From an uncultured Dokdonia sp. (GTDB taxonomy: Bacteria; Bacteroidota; Bacteroidia; Flavobacteriales; Flavobacteriaceae), in NCBI RefSeq assembly GCF_937910895.1, contig NZ_CALEMI010000169.1, positions 1 to 49,744 on the forward strand: DNA of 49,744 nt, written 5' to 3'. A model generated the notes under the pieces. That model was not told where the DNA came from, ran no database searches, and worked only from the letters and a program-made list of their open reading frames with translations. Of the stretch, positions 36,772 through 45,823 are shown piece after piece. Position numbers and translations under genes: made by a program. The stretch's first letter is position 1. Every line of letters starts with the position of its first letter.

Positions 36772-37665
36772 ATGCTTCTAGATTTTAAAAAATCGATCTT
36801 TATCTTACTGTTTATGAGCGGTTTTGTTCATGCGCAAATTTCAGAATTAGCACGTATAGAATATGTGGGCTTACCTGAAAGAGCAGAAAAGACAGGAACG
36901 TCTTTTAATAGATTTAGAGGGAGTGCTAACTATCCTATAAAGTTAAGGGAAGACACTTATTTTGTGGTAGGGGCAGATTTTAGTTATATCGATTTTAATA
37001 TAGATCAAGATCTTGTTGGTTTTGATGCCAATAGATTAGATCGCTTTCAGTTATTAGATATTAATTTAGGATATACCACTAAGATTAACAAAGATTGGCG
37101 TATAGCAGTTCAAATACAACCCGGTTTTAGTACCAATGGAACCGTAAAGGAATTATCCATAAGAGATAACGGACTCATCTCTGGAGGTTTGTTTTTTTTA
37201 AACGATAAGAAAAAAGAGGAAATACCTCGTCAGCTTATTTTAGGAATTTCCGTTTCTGCTAATGGAGGATTTCCAATCTTACCCTTTATAAGCTACTATC
37301 GTAAGTTTCATTCAAATTGGTCTTATAAATTAGGAGTTCCTAAAATGAATATCCAATACCATATCTCCGAAAAGAATAGATTAAAATTTATTGTTAGATT
37401 AGATGGCTTTAGAACTAATTTACAGAGAGATGTTTTTGTTGAAGGTGAAGATGGACCTCAAAAAGTTAATTTCTTAAGACAACGTTTGGTCCTTGGAGGA
37501 CTTCGGTACGAGTACAAGTTCACAAAGAATTTAGAATATTACATTAACGGGAGTTATGTGATTGATAATTCTATAGAGTTTAGAGGTGATTCTCAAAATA
37601 CCATTTTAGAATTGCCAGAAGAAAATAATTTCTATTTAAAAACTGGGATTCGATTTAAACTATAA
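36772..37665 (+). CDS. DUF6268-like outer-membrane beta-barrel protein
   Basis: 297 residues with a signal peptide (about 1-21, ...GFVHA before Q). The rest alternates aromatic and polar residues in short strands (ISYYRKFHSNWSYKLGVPKM, FLRQRLVLGGLRYEYKF) and ends FYLKTGIRFKL, a typical outer-membrane barrel closing strand. It matches the DUF6268 type of barrel as I recall it; no transport substrate is known. It follows the gap that holds the decayed fragment. Confidence 0.82.
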   Translation: MLLDFKKSIFILLFMSGFVHAQISELARIEYVGLPERAEKTGTSFNRFRGSANYPIKLREDTYFVVGADFSYIDFNIDQDLVGFDANRLDRFQLLDINLGYTTKINKDWRIAVQIQPGFSTNGTVKELSIRDNGLISGGLFFLNDKKKEEIPRQLILGISVSANGGFPILPFISYYRKFHSNWSYKLGVPKMNIQYHISEKNRLKFIVRLDGFRTNLQRDVFVEGEDGPQKVNFLRQRLVLGGLRYEYKFTKNLEYYINGSYVIDNSIEFRGDSQNTILELPEENNFYLKTGIRFKL

Positions 37666-37869
37666 CAGTAAAATTGAGGTTATTTTTTTGTTTTCCAAAG
37701 CAAGCTTTAAGGTAATTAGACTCCCATCTAAAATTGGGACAAACCCTAGATCCCGCTGAAAAGCGAGACTAGTTCAACTAGCCATTTTAAATTTGTTGTT
37801 TTACAACTTTTGAAAACGGCATTTTATTCATAAACTACATTTCATTCTTTTTCCGTAGTTTTAATACCG

Positions 37870-39312
37870 ATGAATACATTTACACTTTCTAGAAAAATAG
37901 GGTTTCTCACAGGACCTATACTTTGTATTATTCTCCTTGCGATCCCTTTTACGATCGTGACTCCAGAAATAGATCGTGTGATCGCCATTGCAGCGTGGAT
38001 GATTATCTGGTGGATTACAGAAGCTGTTTCTATTTCGGTAACCGCGTTAATTCCACTGGCTTTATTTCCGTTATTAGGTATCGGAGATATAAAAAGTGTC
38101 GCAAGTAATTATGCAAACCCTATTGTGTATTTATTCTTTGGAGGATTTGTAATTGCGCTTGCCTTAGAAAAAGTACAACTGCATAAACGTATTGCGCTCT
38201 CTATTCTTAAAATCACAGGGACCAAAGCCAATGGTATTGTTTTAGGATTTATGATTGCTACTGCTCTCATGAGTATGTGGATTTCAAATACCGCGAGTAC
38301 CGTTGTGATGCTGCCCATTGCCGTTTCTGTGATTCAGCTACTTATAAACGACGCTGATGGTTTTACAAAAAATGATAAGAACTTTGCACTTTCCATTATG
38401 TTAGGCATTGCCTTTGCAGCAAACATTGGTGGGATGTCTACATTGATTGGAACACCTCCTAACTCTGTGATGCTTGCCTTTTTAAATGAAAATTACAACA
38501 TTGATATCGGTTTTTTCCAATGGATGCAAATGGGCGTTCCTTTTGCTATTGTCATGTTGGCGATCACCTATTTCTGTATCACCCGTATTTTTTTTCCCAA
38601 TCGGCTAGGAAAAATAGGAGGTTCTGGAGTTATTATTCAAAACGAACTTAAAAAGTTAGGCAAAATGAGTCGTGGCGAAAAAATCGTACTTGTCATTTTT
38701 TTATGTACTGCGCTGGCATGGATGCTCCGTAGCCAACTCAACACTTTATTGCCAGACATCATACTCACCGACACTACCATCAGTGTCATTGCGGCATTGG
38801 CTATGTTTACCATACCCTTAGATTTAAAAACTGGTAAATTTCCTTTAGATTGGAGAGATACGTCCCGATTACCTTGGGGAATCTTAATCCTTTTTGGTGG
38901 CGGACTCGCCCTTGCATCAGGTCTTAAAGATGCAGGGTTTATTGCCATGATTGGCGATTATATTTCTGGACAAACCGACTGGAGTATGTGGGTGGTGACT
39001 GCTGTCCTTATTTTCTTGATGCTCTTTATGACTGAGTTAATGAGTAATGTGGCACTGGTCACTATATTGGTCCCATTAGTTGTTGGAATTGCCATTGGAA
39101 TGGATGTTCCCATTTTACAAATGGTCATTCCTGTGACTTTAGCCTCTAGCTGTGCCTTTATGCTTCCTATGGCAACACCTCCCAATGCTATTGTTTTTGC
39201 CAGTGGTCACGTGCGTGTAGATCAAATGGCACGTGTTGGGATTGTATTAAATTTAATTTCTGTAGGGTTGCTATTTGCCGTTGCCTATTGGATTGTGCCG
39301 TTGTTGTTTTAA
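37870..39312 (+). CDS. SLC13/DASS family sodium-coupled carboxylate transporter
   Basis: 480 residues, about 11 membrane helices. The SNT signature appears as WISNTASTVVMLPIA (first repeat, near residue 138) and as MSNVALVTILVPL in the second repeat, where V replaces the usual T. GMSTLIGTPPNSVMLAF and MLPMATPPNAIVFASGHV are the conserved hairpin ends. The family imports di- or tricarboxylates or sulfate with Na+. The Thr to Val change near the second sodium site could affect ion coupling. It ends 18 bases before a split copy of the dispersed palindrome. Confidence 0.92.
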   Translation: MNTFTLSRKIGFLTGPILCIILLAIPFTIVTPEIDRVIAIAAWMIIWWITEAVSISVTALIPLALFPLLGIGDIKSVASNYANPIVYLFFGGFVIALALEKVQLHKRIALSILKITGTKANGIVLGFMIATALMSMWISNTASTVVMLPIAVSVIQLLINDADGFTKNDKNFALSIMLGIAFAANIGGMSTLIGTPPNSVMLAFLNENYNIDIGFFQWMQMGVPFAIVMLAITYFCITRIFFPNRLGKIGGSGVIIQNELKKLGKMSRGEKIVLVIFLCTALAWMLRSQLNTLLPDIILTDTTISVIAALAMFTIPLDLKTGKFPLDWRDTSRLPWGILILFGGGLALASGLKDAGFIAMIGDYISGQTDWSMWVVTAVLIFLMLFMTELMSNVALVTILVPLVVGIAIGMDVPILQMVIPVTLASSCAFMLPMATPPNAIVFASGHVRVDQMARVGIVLNLISVGLLFAVAYWIVPLLF

Positions 39313-39329
39313 AGGAGTATAAATGAGAG

Positions 39330-39381
39330 TATGCTTTCGTACTTCGGCTAGCTCAGTATAAACTTCACTTTCGTGAAATCG
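39330..39381. repeat. Split palindrome copy A
   Basis: TATGCTTTCG (left half) and TCGTGAAATCGCA (decayed right half) enclose about 30 bases containing ACTTCGGCTAGCTCAGTATA and AACTTCACT. The inner part is nearly identical to that of copy B at 41203. Confidence 0.75.
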
Positions 39382-39393
39382 CAAGCGAACAAA

Positions 39394-41148
39394 CTACCTC
39401 TTTATAAACTTGATATGTCTTGATCCGTTTTCAGAATTGAATCGTGCAACATACACTCCCACGGCTAATTGAGAAAGATCTAATTTCATCGTTGAATTTT
39501 CTATGGGTTTAATTTGAAGAACTTTGCCTGACAGGTCTGCTATTTGCAACGTTCCATTTATATAGTTTTGAATCCCCGAAATCTGTATTTCTGAATGACT
39601 CGGATTAGGATATAGTACTATTTTTTCTTGATCTATCTCTTCAAGTCCAAGTTGAGGATCTCCTTCTATTACCGTAAGGGTCGAATTAATCTGTGGGTTT
39701 GTAATCACATCTACAATCCCGCTTAACCAGTATATGTTGATAAAGTCTACTTCTGTAGCCTCGCCGATCCCAAAAAACTCATACGACGAATTTTGCCCTA
39801 AATACCCTTCTCCACAAAGCGTGTAGTTGTATTGTTTCTCACTATTGACAGAGATTTCTATAAAAGACCCGATTCCTTGTCGGTTGCTTTCTGTACCTTC
39901 TAATTTAATTTTAATCCAATTGTTCGCCGTAACCGTTTCATTTTGCCATAAAAATACATTATCAGGCAAGCAATTTAACACCGCAATTTCATACTTCCCA
40001 TCATTATCTACATCTCCAATCGCATTACTGTAACTAATGGAAATATCCTCATCAAAACCTATATCATCAGGGATTGTATATAATCCGTTACCAATGTTGT
40101 TGTAATAGGCGGCACTCAACTGACCCGAGTCTGGATTATTGATGCTCGCACTTACATATAAATCTAAATCTGTATCAAGATCTGCATCCAAAAACACCGA
40201 ACTCCATGCAAAGGACTGAAACAAAGTGCCATTATTGGGTGCTACATTCGTAAAGGTACCATCGCCATTGTTCCTCAAAAAAGCATTTCCTTGTTGACTA
40301 TTGGTTACATAAATATCTAACCAACCATCACGGTTATAATCGCCTATAGTGGTAGACATCGCATCGATGGCAAGATCGGCATTAGCAGCTTCGGCTACGT
40401 TTGTAAAAGTCCCATCTTGATTATTATGATAGAGAATATTTTTATTTTGGATCTTATCATTTGAGACATAAATATCTTGCCACCCATCCTTATCATAATC
40501 AATCCACGCACTACAAAAAGAAAGGTCGTTTTCTTGAATGAGTTGGGCTTCTACAGACACATCGGTAAATGTTCCATCGCCATTATTTTTATAGAGAATA
40601 TTAAACTGTGTATCACTATCAAAAAACCGAGACGCCACAAATACATCCAAAAAGCTATCGTTATTATAATCTCCCCAAGAAGCCCCAAATGATTGATGTC
40701 CAGGATTGGACAACCCTGCTGCTACAGTAGTATTTACAAAGGTAAGGTCACCTACATTCTCGTACAATCTATTATCTCCCGTTGGCTGATTACTGGTAGC
40801 AAAAAAATCATAATCGCCGTCGTTATCAATATCAACCCACTGCACCGACTTGGTTTGAAAAAGTTCGTCATTGATGCCTGGCAAATTGATTAACTCAAAA
40901 ATACCGTTGTTATTTTTATAGAATCGCACGGGCAATCCCTCAGCAGAAGATACAGTCAGATCATCCCAACCGTCATTATCAAAATCAAAAAAGGAAATTC
41001 CGCCTCCATAGGTTTCGTTTTGGTCTTGACCCCACGAACTATTAGACAACCCTACTTCTTGGCTTTTCTCACTGAAAAAAACCTGCGCTTCAGAGACCAC
41101 AGATATGAATAGGTAAAAAAAACAGAGAAGACACTTCAAATTTCTCAC
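39394..41148 (-). CDS. FG-GAP/VCBS-repeat secreted protein with T9SS type A sorting domain, second paralogue
   Basis: 584 residues with the same plan as the protein at 32342-34090: signal peptide, FG-GAP propeller repeats (DFDNDGWDD, DIDNDGDYD, DYNNDSFLD, DYDKDGWQD), the segment TLCGEGYLGQNSSYEFFGIG, and a C-terminal sorting domain (VLYPNPSHSEIQI ... GVYVARFNSENGSRHIKFIK). The two are clear paralogues but not recent duplicates. It is exported to the surface by the type IX system; the ligand is unknown. Split palindrome copies lie on both sides (39330 and 41203). Confidence 0.92.
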   Translation of the reverse strand: MRNLKCLLCFFYLFISVVSEAQVFFSEKSQEVGLSNSSWGQDQNETYGGGISFFDFDNDGWDDLTVSSAEGLPVRFYKNNNGIFELINLPGINDELFQTKSVQWVDIDNDGDYDFFATSNQPTGDNRLYENVGDLTFVNTTVAAGLSNPGHQSFGASWGDYNNDSFLDVFVASRFFDSDTQFNILYKNNGDGTFTDVSVEAQLIQENDLSFCSAWIDYDKDGWQDIYVSNDKIQNKNILYHNNQDGTFTNVAEAANADLAIDAMSTTIGDYNRDGWLDIYVTNSQQGNAFLRNNGDGTFTNVAPNNGTLFQSFAWSSVFLDADLDTDLDLYVSASINNPDSGQLSAAYYNNIGNGLYTIPDDIGFDEDISISYSNAIGDVDNDGKYEIAVLNCLPDNVFLWQNETVTANNWIKIKLEGTESNRQGIGSFIEISVNSEKQYNYTLCGEGYLGQNSSYEFFGIGEATEVDFINIYWLSGIVDVITNPQINSTLTVIEGDPQLGLEEIDQEKIVLYPNPSHSEIQISGIQNYINGTLQIADLSGKVLQIKPIENSTMKLDLSQLAVGVYVARFNSENGSRHIKFIKR

Positions 41149-41202
41149 AGGATATGATGAATTAATGACTGTATAAATATAATCATTGTGAAGATAAAAG
41201 TG

Positions 41203-41255
41203 TACGCTTTCGTACTTCGTCTAGCTCAGTATAAACTTCACTTGCGTGAAAGCGT
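41203..41255. repeat. Split palindrome copy B
   Basis: TACGCTTTCG and GCGTGAAAGCGT enclose about 30 bases with CTTCGTCTAGCTCAGTATAA and ACTTCACTT. The arms ACGCTTTC and GAAAGCGT remain complementary. Confidence 0.8.
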
Positions 41256-41402
41256 GAAAAGTACACACGTCATTTGAGTGAAAACGTATAATTACTGTAC
41301 TTCCAGCCCAAATTCTATCTTTTTAAAACCCATTGACACTTCTTTTACATTTTTTTGACATCTTAGTGAAAAAGTCCCCGTAGTTTTATCAAAACACTAC
41401 CA

Positions 41403-42029
41403 ATGAGAAAACGATCTTTTTTTAAACACTTAGGCAGCAACAACAAAGCACTTATAGTAGTACTCATCCTATGTTCTGTTGTTACGTTTGGTCAAAACCA
41501 TGATAAAGTTCACTTAATAGATCTTGATAGCACATGGGGAAAAGAAGTTTTCCCATTCCCAATTCGTTTTGCACAAAACATCAATTATGAAGGTGTTGAA
41601 GAAGCGCGATTTCCTCCAGAAGGATGGTCTGACGAAAACCATCAGAATTTCTGGTCGTATGCATTTGCTTGGGACATCAACCTGAATAAAAAAATAACCG
41701 AAGCAGAGCTCGCGTCAGATATAGAAAAATACTTTGATGGGCTTGTCGGAGACGAATTTATTAAAGGCCGAGAAACGTATAAAGCATCTGCTGTATTTAT
41801 TGAAGTAGAAGGTGATGAGATGTATTCTGTTTTTAAAGGAAAAATTAAAACCTTTGATCGATTTACAACCAAAGAATTAATCACGTTGTATGTCTTGGTA
41901 GAAAGCCATTATTGTAAAAAAGAAGGAAGATCGATACTACTCTTTCGGTTTTCTCCCAAGAGGTTTACACATGAGGTTTGGAAAACCTTAGAAAATGTAA
42001 AGCTTAAAGAAGGGGTGTGTGATGAGTAA
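41403..42029 (+). CDS. Secreted protein of unknown function
   Basis: 208 residues. The N-terminus is a signal peptide (KALIVVLILCSVVTFGQ, cleavage before N32 or so). The mature part is Trp/Phe-rich early (WGKEVFPFPIRFAQNINYEG, GWSDENHQNFWSYAFAWDIN) and has a C-terminal pair of cysteines. I recognise no family; similar proteins of this size occur singly in flavobacteria. It is monocistronic and divergent from the FG-GAP gene. The 500 bases after it contain only repeat sequence. Confidence 0.75.
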   Translation: MRKRSFFKHLGSNNKALIVVLILCSVVTFGQNHDKVHLIDLDSTWGKEVFPFPIRFAQNINYEGVEEARFPPEGWSDENHQNFWSYAFAWDINLNKKITEAELASDIEKYFDGLVGDEFIKGRETYKASAVFIEVEGDEMYSVFKGKIKTFDRFTTKELITLYVLVESHYCKKEGRSILLFRFSPKRFTHEVWKTLENVKLKEGVCDE

Positions 42030-42355
42030 TTTAATTCAAAGCGTAGTAACATTAAATCCGTACGCTTAATCTCAGTTTTTATAATGTACACTTATATTTT
42101 TCTTATAGGCGCTATTGCAGATGATTGACTGCATTATCAAATGACACTCTTATGTTCTTTTATTATCTAGAAACTAATGACAATTTATATAACACTAGAA
42201 AACACAAGCAGAGAACTAAATATACAGGAATGTAAATGATGTATTTCATAAGATGGCTTTAGTAGTAAGATGTCATCTTATTCATTTGGTTGCGTACAAA
42301 TGCCAATTTTTTTAACATTTCTTGTAAAATTGACAAGATTGTTATTCTAAGTTTT

Positions 42356-42508
42356 CCCTCATTTCCGTTTCTCTCAAGGGGAGAAAGGCTTTGCTTTTTT
42401 TGGATCAAAAGCATAAAACATTTTGATAAAAATAATAAAAAAAAACAGCTCCTCACCTCAGCGAGGAGAGGTGACTGTATCGAGGCACGAGATACAGACG
42501 GAGAGGAG
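42356..42508. repeat. Left arm of an inverted-repeat frame around the TPR gene
   Basis: Three modules in order: M1 at 42356-42393 (CCCTCATTTCCGTTTCTC ...), M3 near 42447-42460 (CAGCTCCTCACCTCA), M2 at 42488-42508 (CGAGATACAGACGGAGAGG, then AG). The same modules recur inverted and in mirrored order after the TPR gene's start (44728-45079). The rest of 42030-42532 is non-coding. Confidence 0.75.
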
Positions 42509-42532
42509 AGATAATTATTAGTAAGTTAAAAA

Positions 42533-44614
42533 CTATCCTTTCTTCCAATGATCATCGATCATTTTTAAGAATTGTTGAGCTATAGGTATGTCTGGATATT
42601 TTAGTAAAAGTACTTTAGCTTTTTTTAAATCATCAGGACTCTTCTGAAATGAAACAACTCCAATAATCAATGTTCTAGCATAGTTGATTTCATAAACCTC
42701 TGGATTTTCCTGAACAAGAGTCTTATAGATTTTTCTAGACTCTACATAATAATCTAAAGCTAACTGAAATTCAGTTGTTATTGAAAGTAAATAGGCTAAA
42801 TTACTTAATGTATTAGCAACTTGTGGTAAATATGCGGATGGGTTCTCTTTAGCAAGTTCTCTTGTTATTTCTAAAGATTTAATATGATTTTCTTGAGCTA
42901 ATGAAAATTTATTAATATCTGAGTATAAAATGGCTAGATTGTTCAAACTCTTAGCTACATCTATCAAATATGTTTGAGGATTCTCCTCTGCAAGATTTTT
43001 CCATATCGCTAAGGTCTCCTCATATTCCTGTAAAGCTATTGGAAATTCATTCATCGCCGAATGTAAATTAGCTTGATTATTTAATGTTCCTGAAACATAA
43101 GGCAAAAACCTGCGAGGATTTTCTAAAGCAAGATTTCTATATATTGACAAAGATTCATCATACTTTTCTAAAGCTAACGTGTATTCATCTCTTCTTGAAT
43201 GTATAAGAGCTTGATTATTCAACATCAATGCAATATTAGATAAATACTTCTGCGGATTCTCTTTAGCTAATTTTCTTTGTATTGTTAAAGCTTGTTCATA
43301 TTCTTCTAATGCTAACACATATTCATACATATTCGAATGTAAATTAGCTAGATTATTCAAAGTCAATGAAACATAAGGTAAATAAATAAGAGAATCGCTT
43401 TCTAAAAGATTTTTATATATCGCTAAAGCTTCTTCATATCTATTTAAAGCCAATAAATATTCACTATTAGCTGAATTTAATAGACCTAAATTATTTAAAG
43501 TACCAGCTACGTTAGATAAATATTGTTTTGGGTTTTCTTCAGCAAGATGTCTTCGAATCATTAATGCCTCTTCATACTTTACTCGTGCTATTGCAAACTC
43601 ATTTTTGTCTATATACAAACTTGCTTGGTTATTAAGTGTATCTGAAATATCAGATAAATATAAGTGAGGATACTTACCTTCAATGTTCTTATATATTATT
43701 AGAGCTATTTCATATTGATCTATAGCGTCATTTAAAAAATTAAACTCTTGCAAAAAATATCCAAACTTAAAATGATTATTTGCAGAAGGCTCTAATACAA
43801 TTAAATCTTTATAAAATTGTATAGCTTCTTCATACGCAAATATGGCTTTAGAAGAATCTATTAACTCTTGTAATAGTTCTATTTTATCCTCTTTTTCTTT
43901 TTGCTTGTAGGCTTCATAAATCGCAGTTAAAGATTTAGGTTTCCGTTGTTGTACTGCTTCTTTAATCTTTTCTAAAATGGTTGCCAAATACGTATTCCCT
44001 TGAGATTTCAACTCTTCAATTTCTTGTGTTAACTCATCGGTTCGCTCATAAATCTTTTTTGTGGCTAATAATAGAACTTCTTTCATTTCTGGATCAATCA
44101 CTCTTTCAGCATACCAATGTTGTATAGTAGTTCCTGCCTCTTCTTTTCCTTCCTTAAAGTCAATTTTATCTAACCAATCTCCTATATCTCTGGCGTCTAT
44201 ATTTCCTTTTTTAATTTCTTCCTGTATTTCAGAAAGCTGTTCTTTAATCGTAGATAATTCTATAACAATTTCGTCGTGTCTTTCTTGGTCAACGATTAAT
44301 CGCAAATAATCATGCGCTTGGGACTGCTCCACTAGCCGTTTTTCAAAATACCTTAAAAAATCAAGCGTATCTGGTTTTACAATCTTTTTAGTGATGATAT
44401 CTCTTTGCTCAATATGTGATTGTAGCAGTGATCTAAGTTCGCGTTCTTTTTGCACTCTTATCTCTTCATTTACAGACCAATCTTTAAGTGCTTTATCAAA
44501 AGCTACTTTTATTTGCTTGTCAACACCTTGTGCGCGAAACTTTTTGATAGCAGGATAGATTTCTAACGCAACACCCGCAGCAATACTAATTGCAAAAGAA
44601 GACAATGGTTCCAT
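42533..44614 (-). CDS. TPR-repeat protein with helical N-terminal region
   Basis: 693 residues. It begins MEPLSSFAISIAAGVALEIY, a hydrophobic helix, then a charged coiled-coil-prone region to about 250, then seven full TPR-like units of exactly 46 residues plus a partial one (about 290-640), each built around [YD]EEAL-I---L--ENP--YL--VA-TLNNLA. TPR arrays bind other proteins. No catalytic domain, signal peptide or NTPase is seen. The N-terminus looks superficially like those of some NLR-type immune receptors, but that is a resemblance only. The gene is flanked by mirrored inverted repeats and has no operon partner. Confidence 0.88.
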   Translation of the reverse strand: MEPLSSFAISIAAGVALEIYPAIKKFRAQGVDKQIKVAFDKALKDWSVNEEIRVQKERELRSLLQSHIEQRDIITKKIVKPDTLDFLRYFEKRLVEQSQAHDYLRLIVDQERHDEIVIELSTIKEQLSEIQEEIKKGNIDARDIGDWLDKIDFKEGKEEAGTTIQHWYAERVIDPEMKEVLLLATKKIYERTDELTQEIEELKSQGNTYLATILEKIKEAVQQRKPKSLTAIYEAYKQKEKEDKIELLQELIDSSKAIFAYEEAIQFYKDLIVLEPSANNHFKFGYFLQEFNFLNDAIDQYEIALIIYKNIEGKYPHLYLSDISDTLNNQASLYIDKNEFAIARVKYEEALMIRRHLAEENPKQYLSNVAGTLNNLGLLNSANSEYLLALNRYEEALAIYKNLLESDSLIYLPYVSLTLNNLANLHSNMYEYVLALEEYEQALTIQRKLAKENPQKYLSNIALMLNNQALIHSRRDEYTLALEKYDESLSIYRNLALENPRRFLPYVSGTLNNQANLHSAMNEFPIALQEYEETLAIWKNLAEENPQTYLIDVAKSLNNLAILYSDINKFSLAQENHIKSLEITRELAKENPSAYLPQVANTLSNLAYLLSITTEFQLALDYYVESRKIYKTLVQENPEVYEINYARTLIIGVVSFQKSPDDLKKAKVLLLKYPDIPIAQQFLKMIDDHWKKG

Positions 44615-44727
44615 ATACTTATTTGATGGTTTTCATAAAACGTTAATATACAGCTATAATAGTCATTAAAAAAAGGGTTTTGTTACGTTGGTAGTTTCGT
44701 TTGTGTTTTTTGTTAGAAACAAACATG

Positions 44728-45079
44728 CTCCCCTCCGTCTGTATCTCGTTGTAAACACTTCGACAAGCTCAGTGTGACATTTGTGGTGTTTATTTAAGTG
44801 AGGAGGAGCTTTTTATTTTTAGGATATAACAACTTTTAAAGTATTAAAGCTAGGTGGCTGAGTGATTTCGAAGAATGAGAAATTGTACCGAAGCCCCGAG
44901 TTCAAAACTGTTACATCAAAAAATAGAGTAACACTCTATTTTAGAGTACTACTCTATTTCTAGTGAATATGAGTTTGAACCTGTTGAAGGATCAAGAGAT
45001 GACTATTGGTGGTAGTACTAGGCTACTTTGAATCAAAAAACAAAGGCTTTTCTCCCTCTGGGAGAAACGGGAATGAGGG
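44728..45079. repeat. Right arm of the inverted-repeat frame around the TPR gene
   Basis: M2' at 44728-44748 (CTCCCCTCCGTCTGTATCTC, then G; 20 of 21 match M2), M3' near 44796-44822 (GTGAGGAGGAGCTTTTTATT), M1' at 45041-45079 (CAAAGGCTTTTCTCCCTCTG ...). Between them is CTTCGACAAGCTCAGTGTGA (44757-44777), a repeat seen in many flavobacterial genomes. There is no gene in 44615-45115. Confidence 0.75.
44922..44956. repeat. Two adjacent short hairpins with TAGAGT...ACTCTA
   Basis: AATAGAGT-AAC-ACTCTATT (44922-44940) is followed directly by TAGAGT-ACT-ACTCTA (44942-44956). Both have 3-base centres. They lie in non-coding sequence between the TPR gene and the two-component pair. Confidence 0.6.
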
Positions 45080-45115
45080 AAATAAGAATTCCCCTCTCGG
45101 GGGTTAGGGAGCCTG

Positions 45116-45823
45116 CTAGGGGGCTTTTTTTAGTATGGAGAGTGCCTCCTCCTTATACTTCCCCCCAATAGGAATTTCTATGTTTCCGATTTCAATATCT
45201 TGTTGCGTAAACGCCGTGATATGATCACGGTTGACGATGTAGGACCGGTGTACGCGGATAAAAGAAGTATCGGGAAGTTGGTCTATAAAATGACTAATCC
45301 GTTCTTTAATGACAAGCGTTTCTGTGGTCGTATGAATCTTCAAATAGTCTTTGATACTTTCTATATACCTAACTTCTTCTAAGATGACTTTGACATGCTT
45401 TTTATTCACGTGAACAAAGATATGTGTGGGTACGGTGGTAACTTCTTGACTTAGAGTTTCCACAACTTTTGGAGTTACCACTTGCAATCGACTCACAGCT
45501 TTGAAAAAACGCTCAAACGTAATGGGTTTTAAGAGATAATCTTGGGCTTGCAATTCGTAACTCTCGACCGCATACTCGCGATAGGCGGTGGTAAAAATGA
45601 CCTTAGGTGGATGCTGTAATGATTTTAAAAAATCAATCCCAGTGAGCTTTGGCATTTGGATATCTAGAAATAGCACATCTACTTGATTTTTAGATAAAAA
45701 ATCTGCTGCCAATAGCGCGTTTTTAAACGATGCTCGATGCTCCAAAAAAGGAACATCAGCAATATGCTGCTCAAGTAAAGAGCGTGCTAAAGGTTCGTCA
45801 TCTACTACTATACAAGTCATCAT
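45116..45823 (-). CDS. LytTR-family response regulator
   Basis: 235 residues from the ATG at 45823, whose ATGA overlaps the kinase stop. Receiver domain: acidic pair D8-D9, phosphoacceptor D54 (LFLDIQMP), and a conserved K in DYLLKPI. The C-terminal LytTR DNA-binding domain (about 125-230) has HVNKKHVKVILEEVRYIES and FIRVHRSYIVNRDHI. It acts with the sensor kinase upstream. The 3' end runs into a repeat-like GC-rich sequence (CCCCTCTCGGGGGTTAGGGA) common in Bacteroidota. Confidence 0.93.
   Translation of the reverse strand: MMTCIVVDDEPLARSLLEQHIADVPFLEHRASFKNALLAADFLSKNQVDVLFLDIQMPKLTGIDFLKSLQHPPKVIFTTAYREYAVESYELQAQDYLLKPITFERFFKAVSRLQVVTPKVVETLSQEVTTVPTHIFVHVNKKHVKVILEEVRYIESIKDYLKIHTTTETLVIKERISHFIDQLPDTSFIRVHRSYIVNRDHITAFTQQDIEIGNIEIPIGGKYKEEALSILKKAP

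Noticed and set aside
42356-45079. A classical insertion sequence around the TPR gene
   Set aside because: There is no transposase and the arms are diverged and unequal in length, so I report only a repeat frame.
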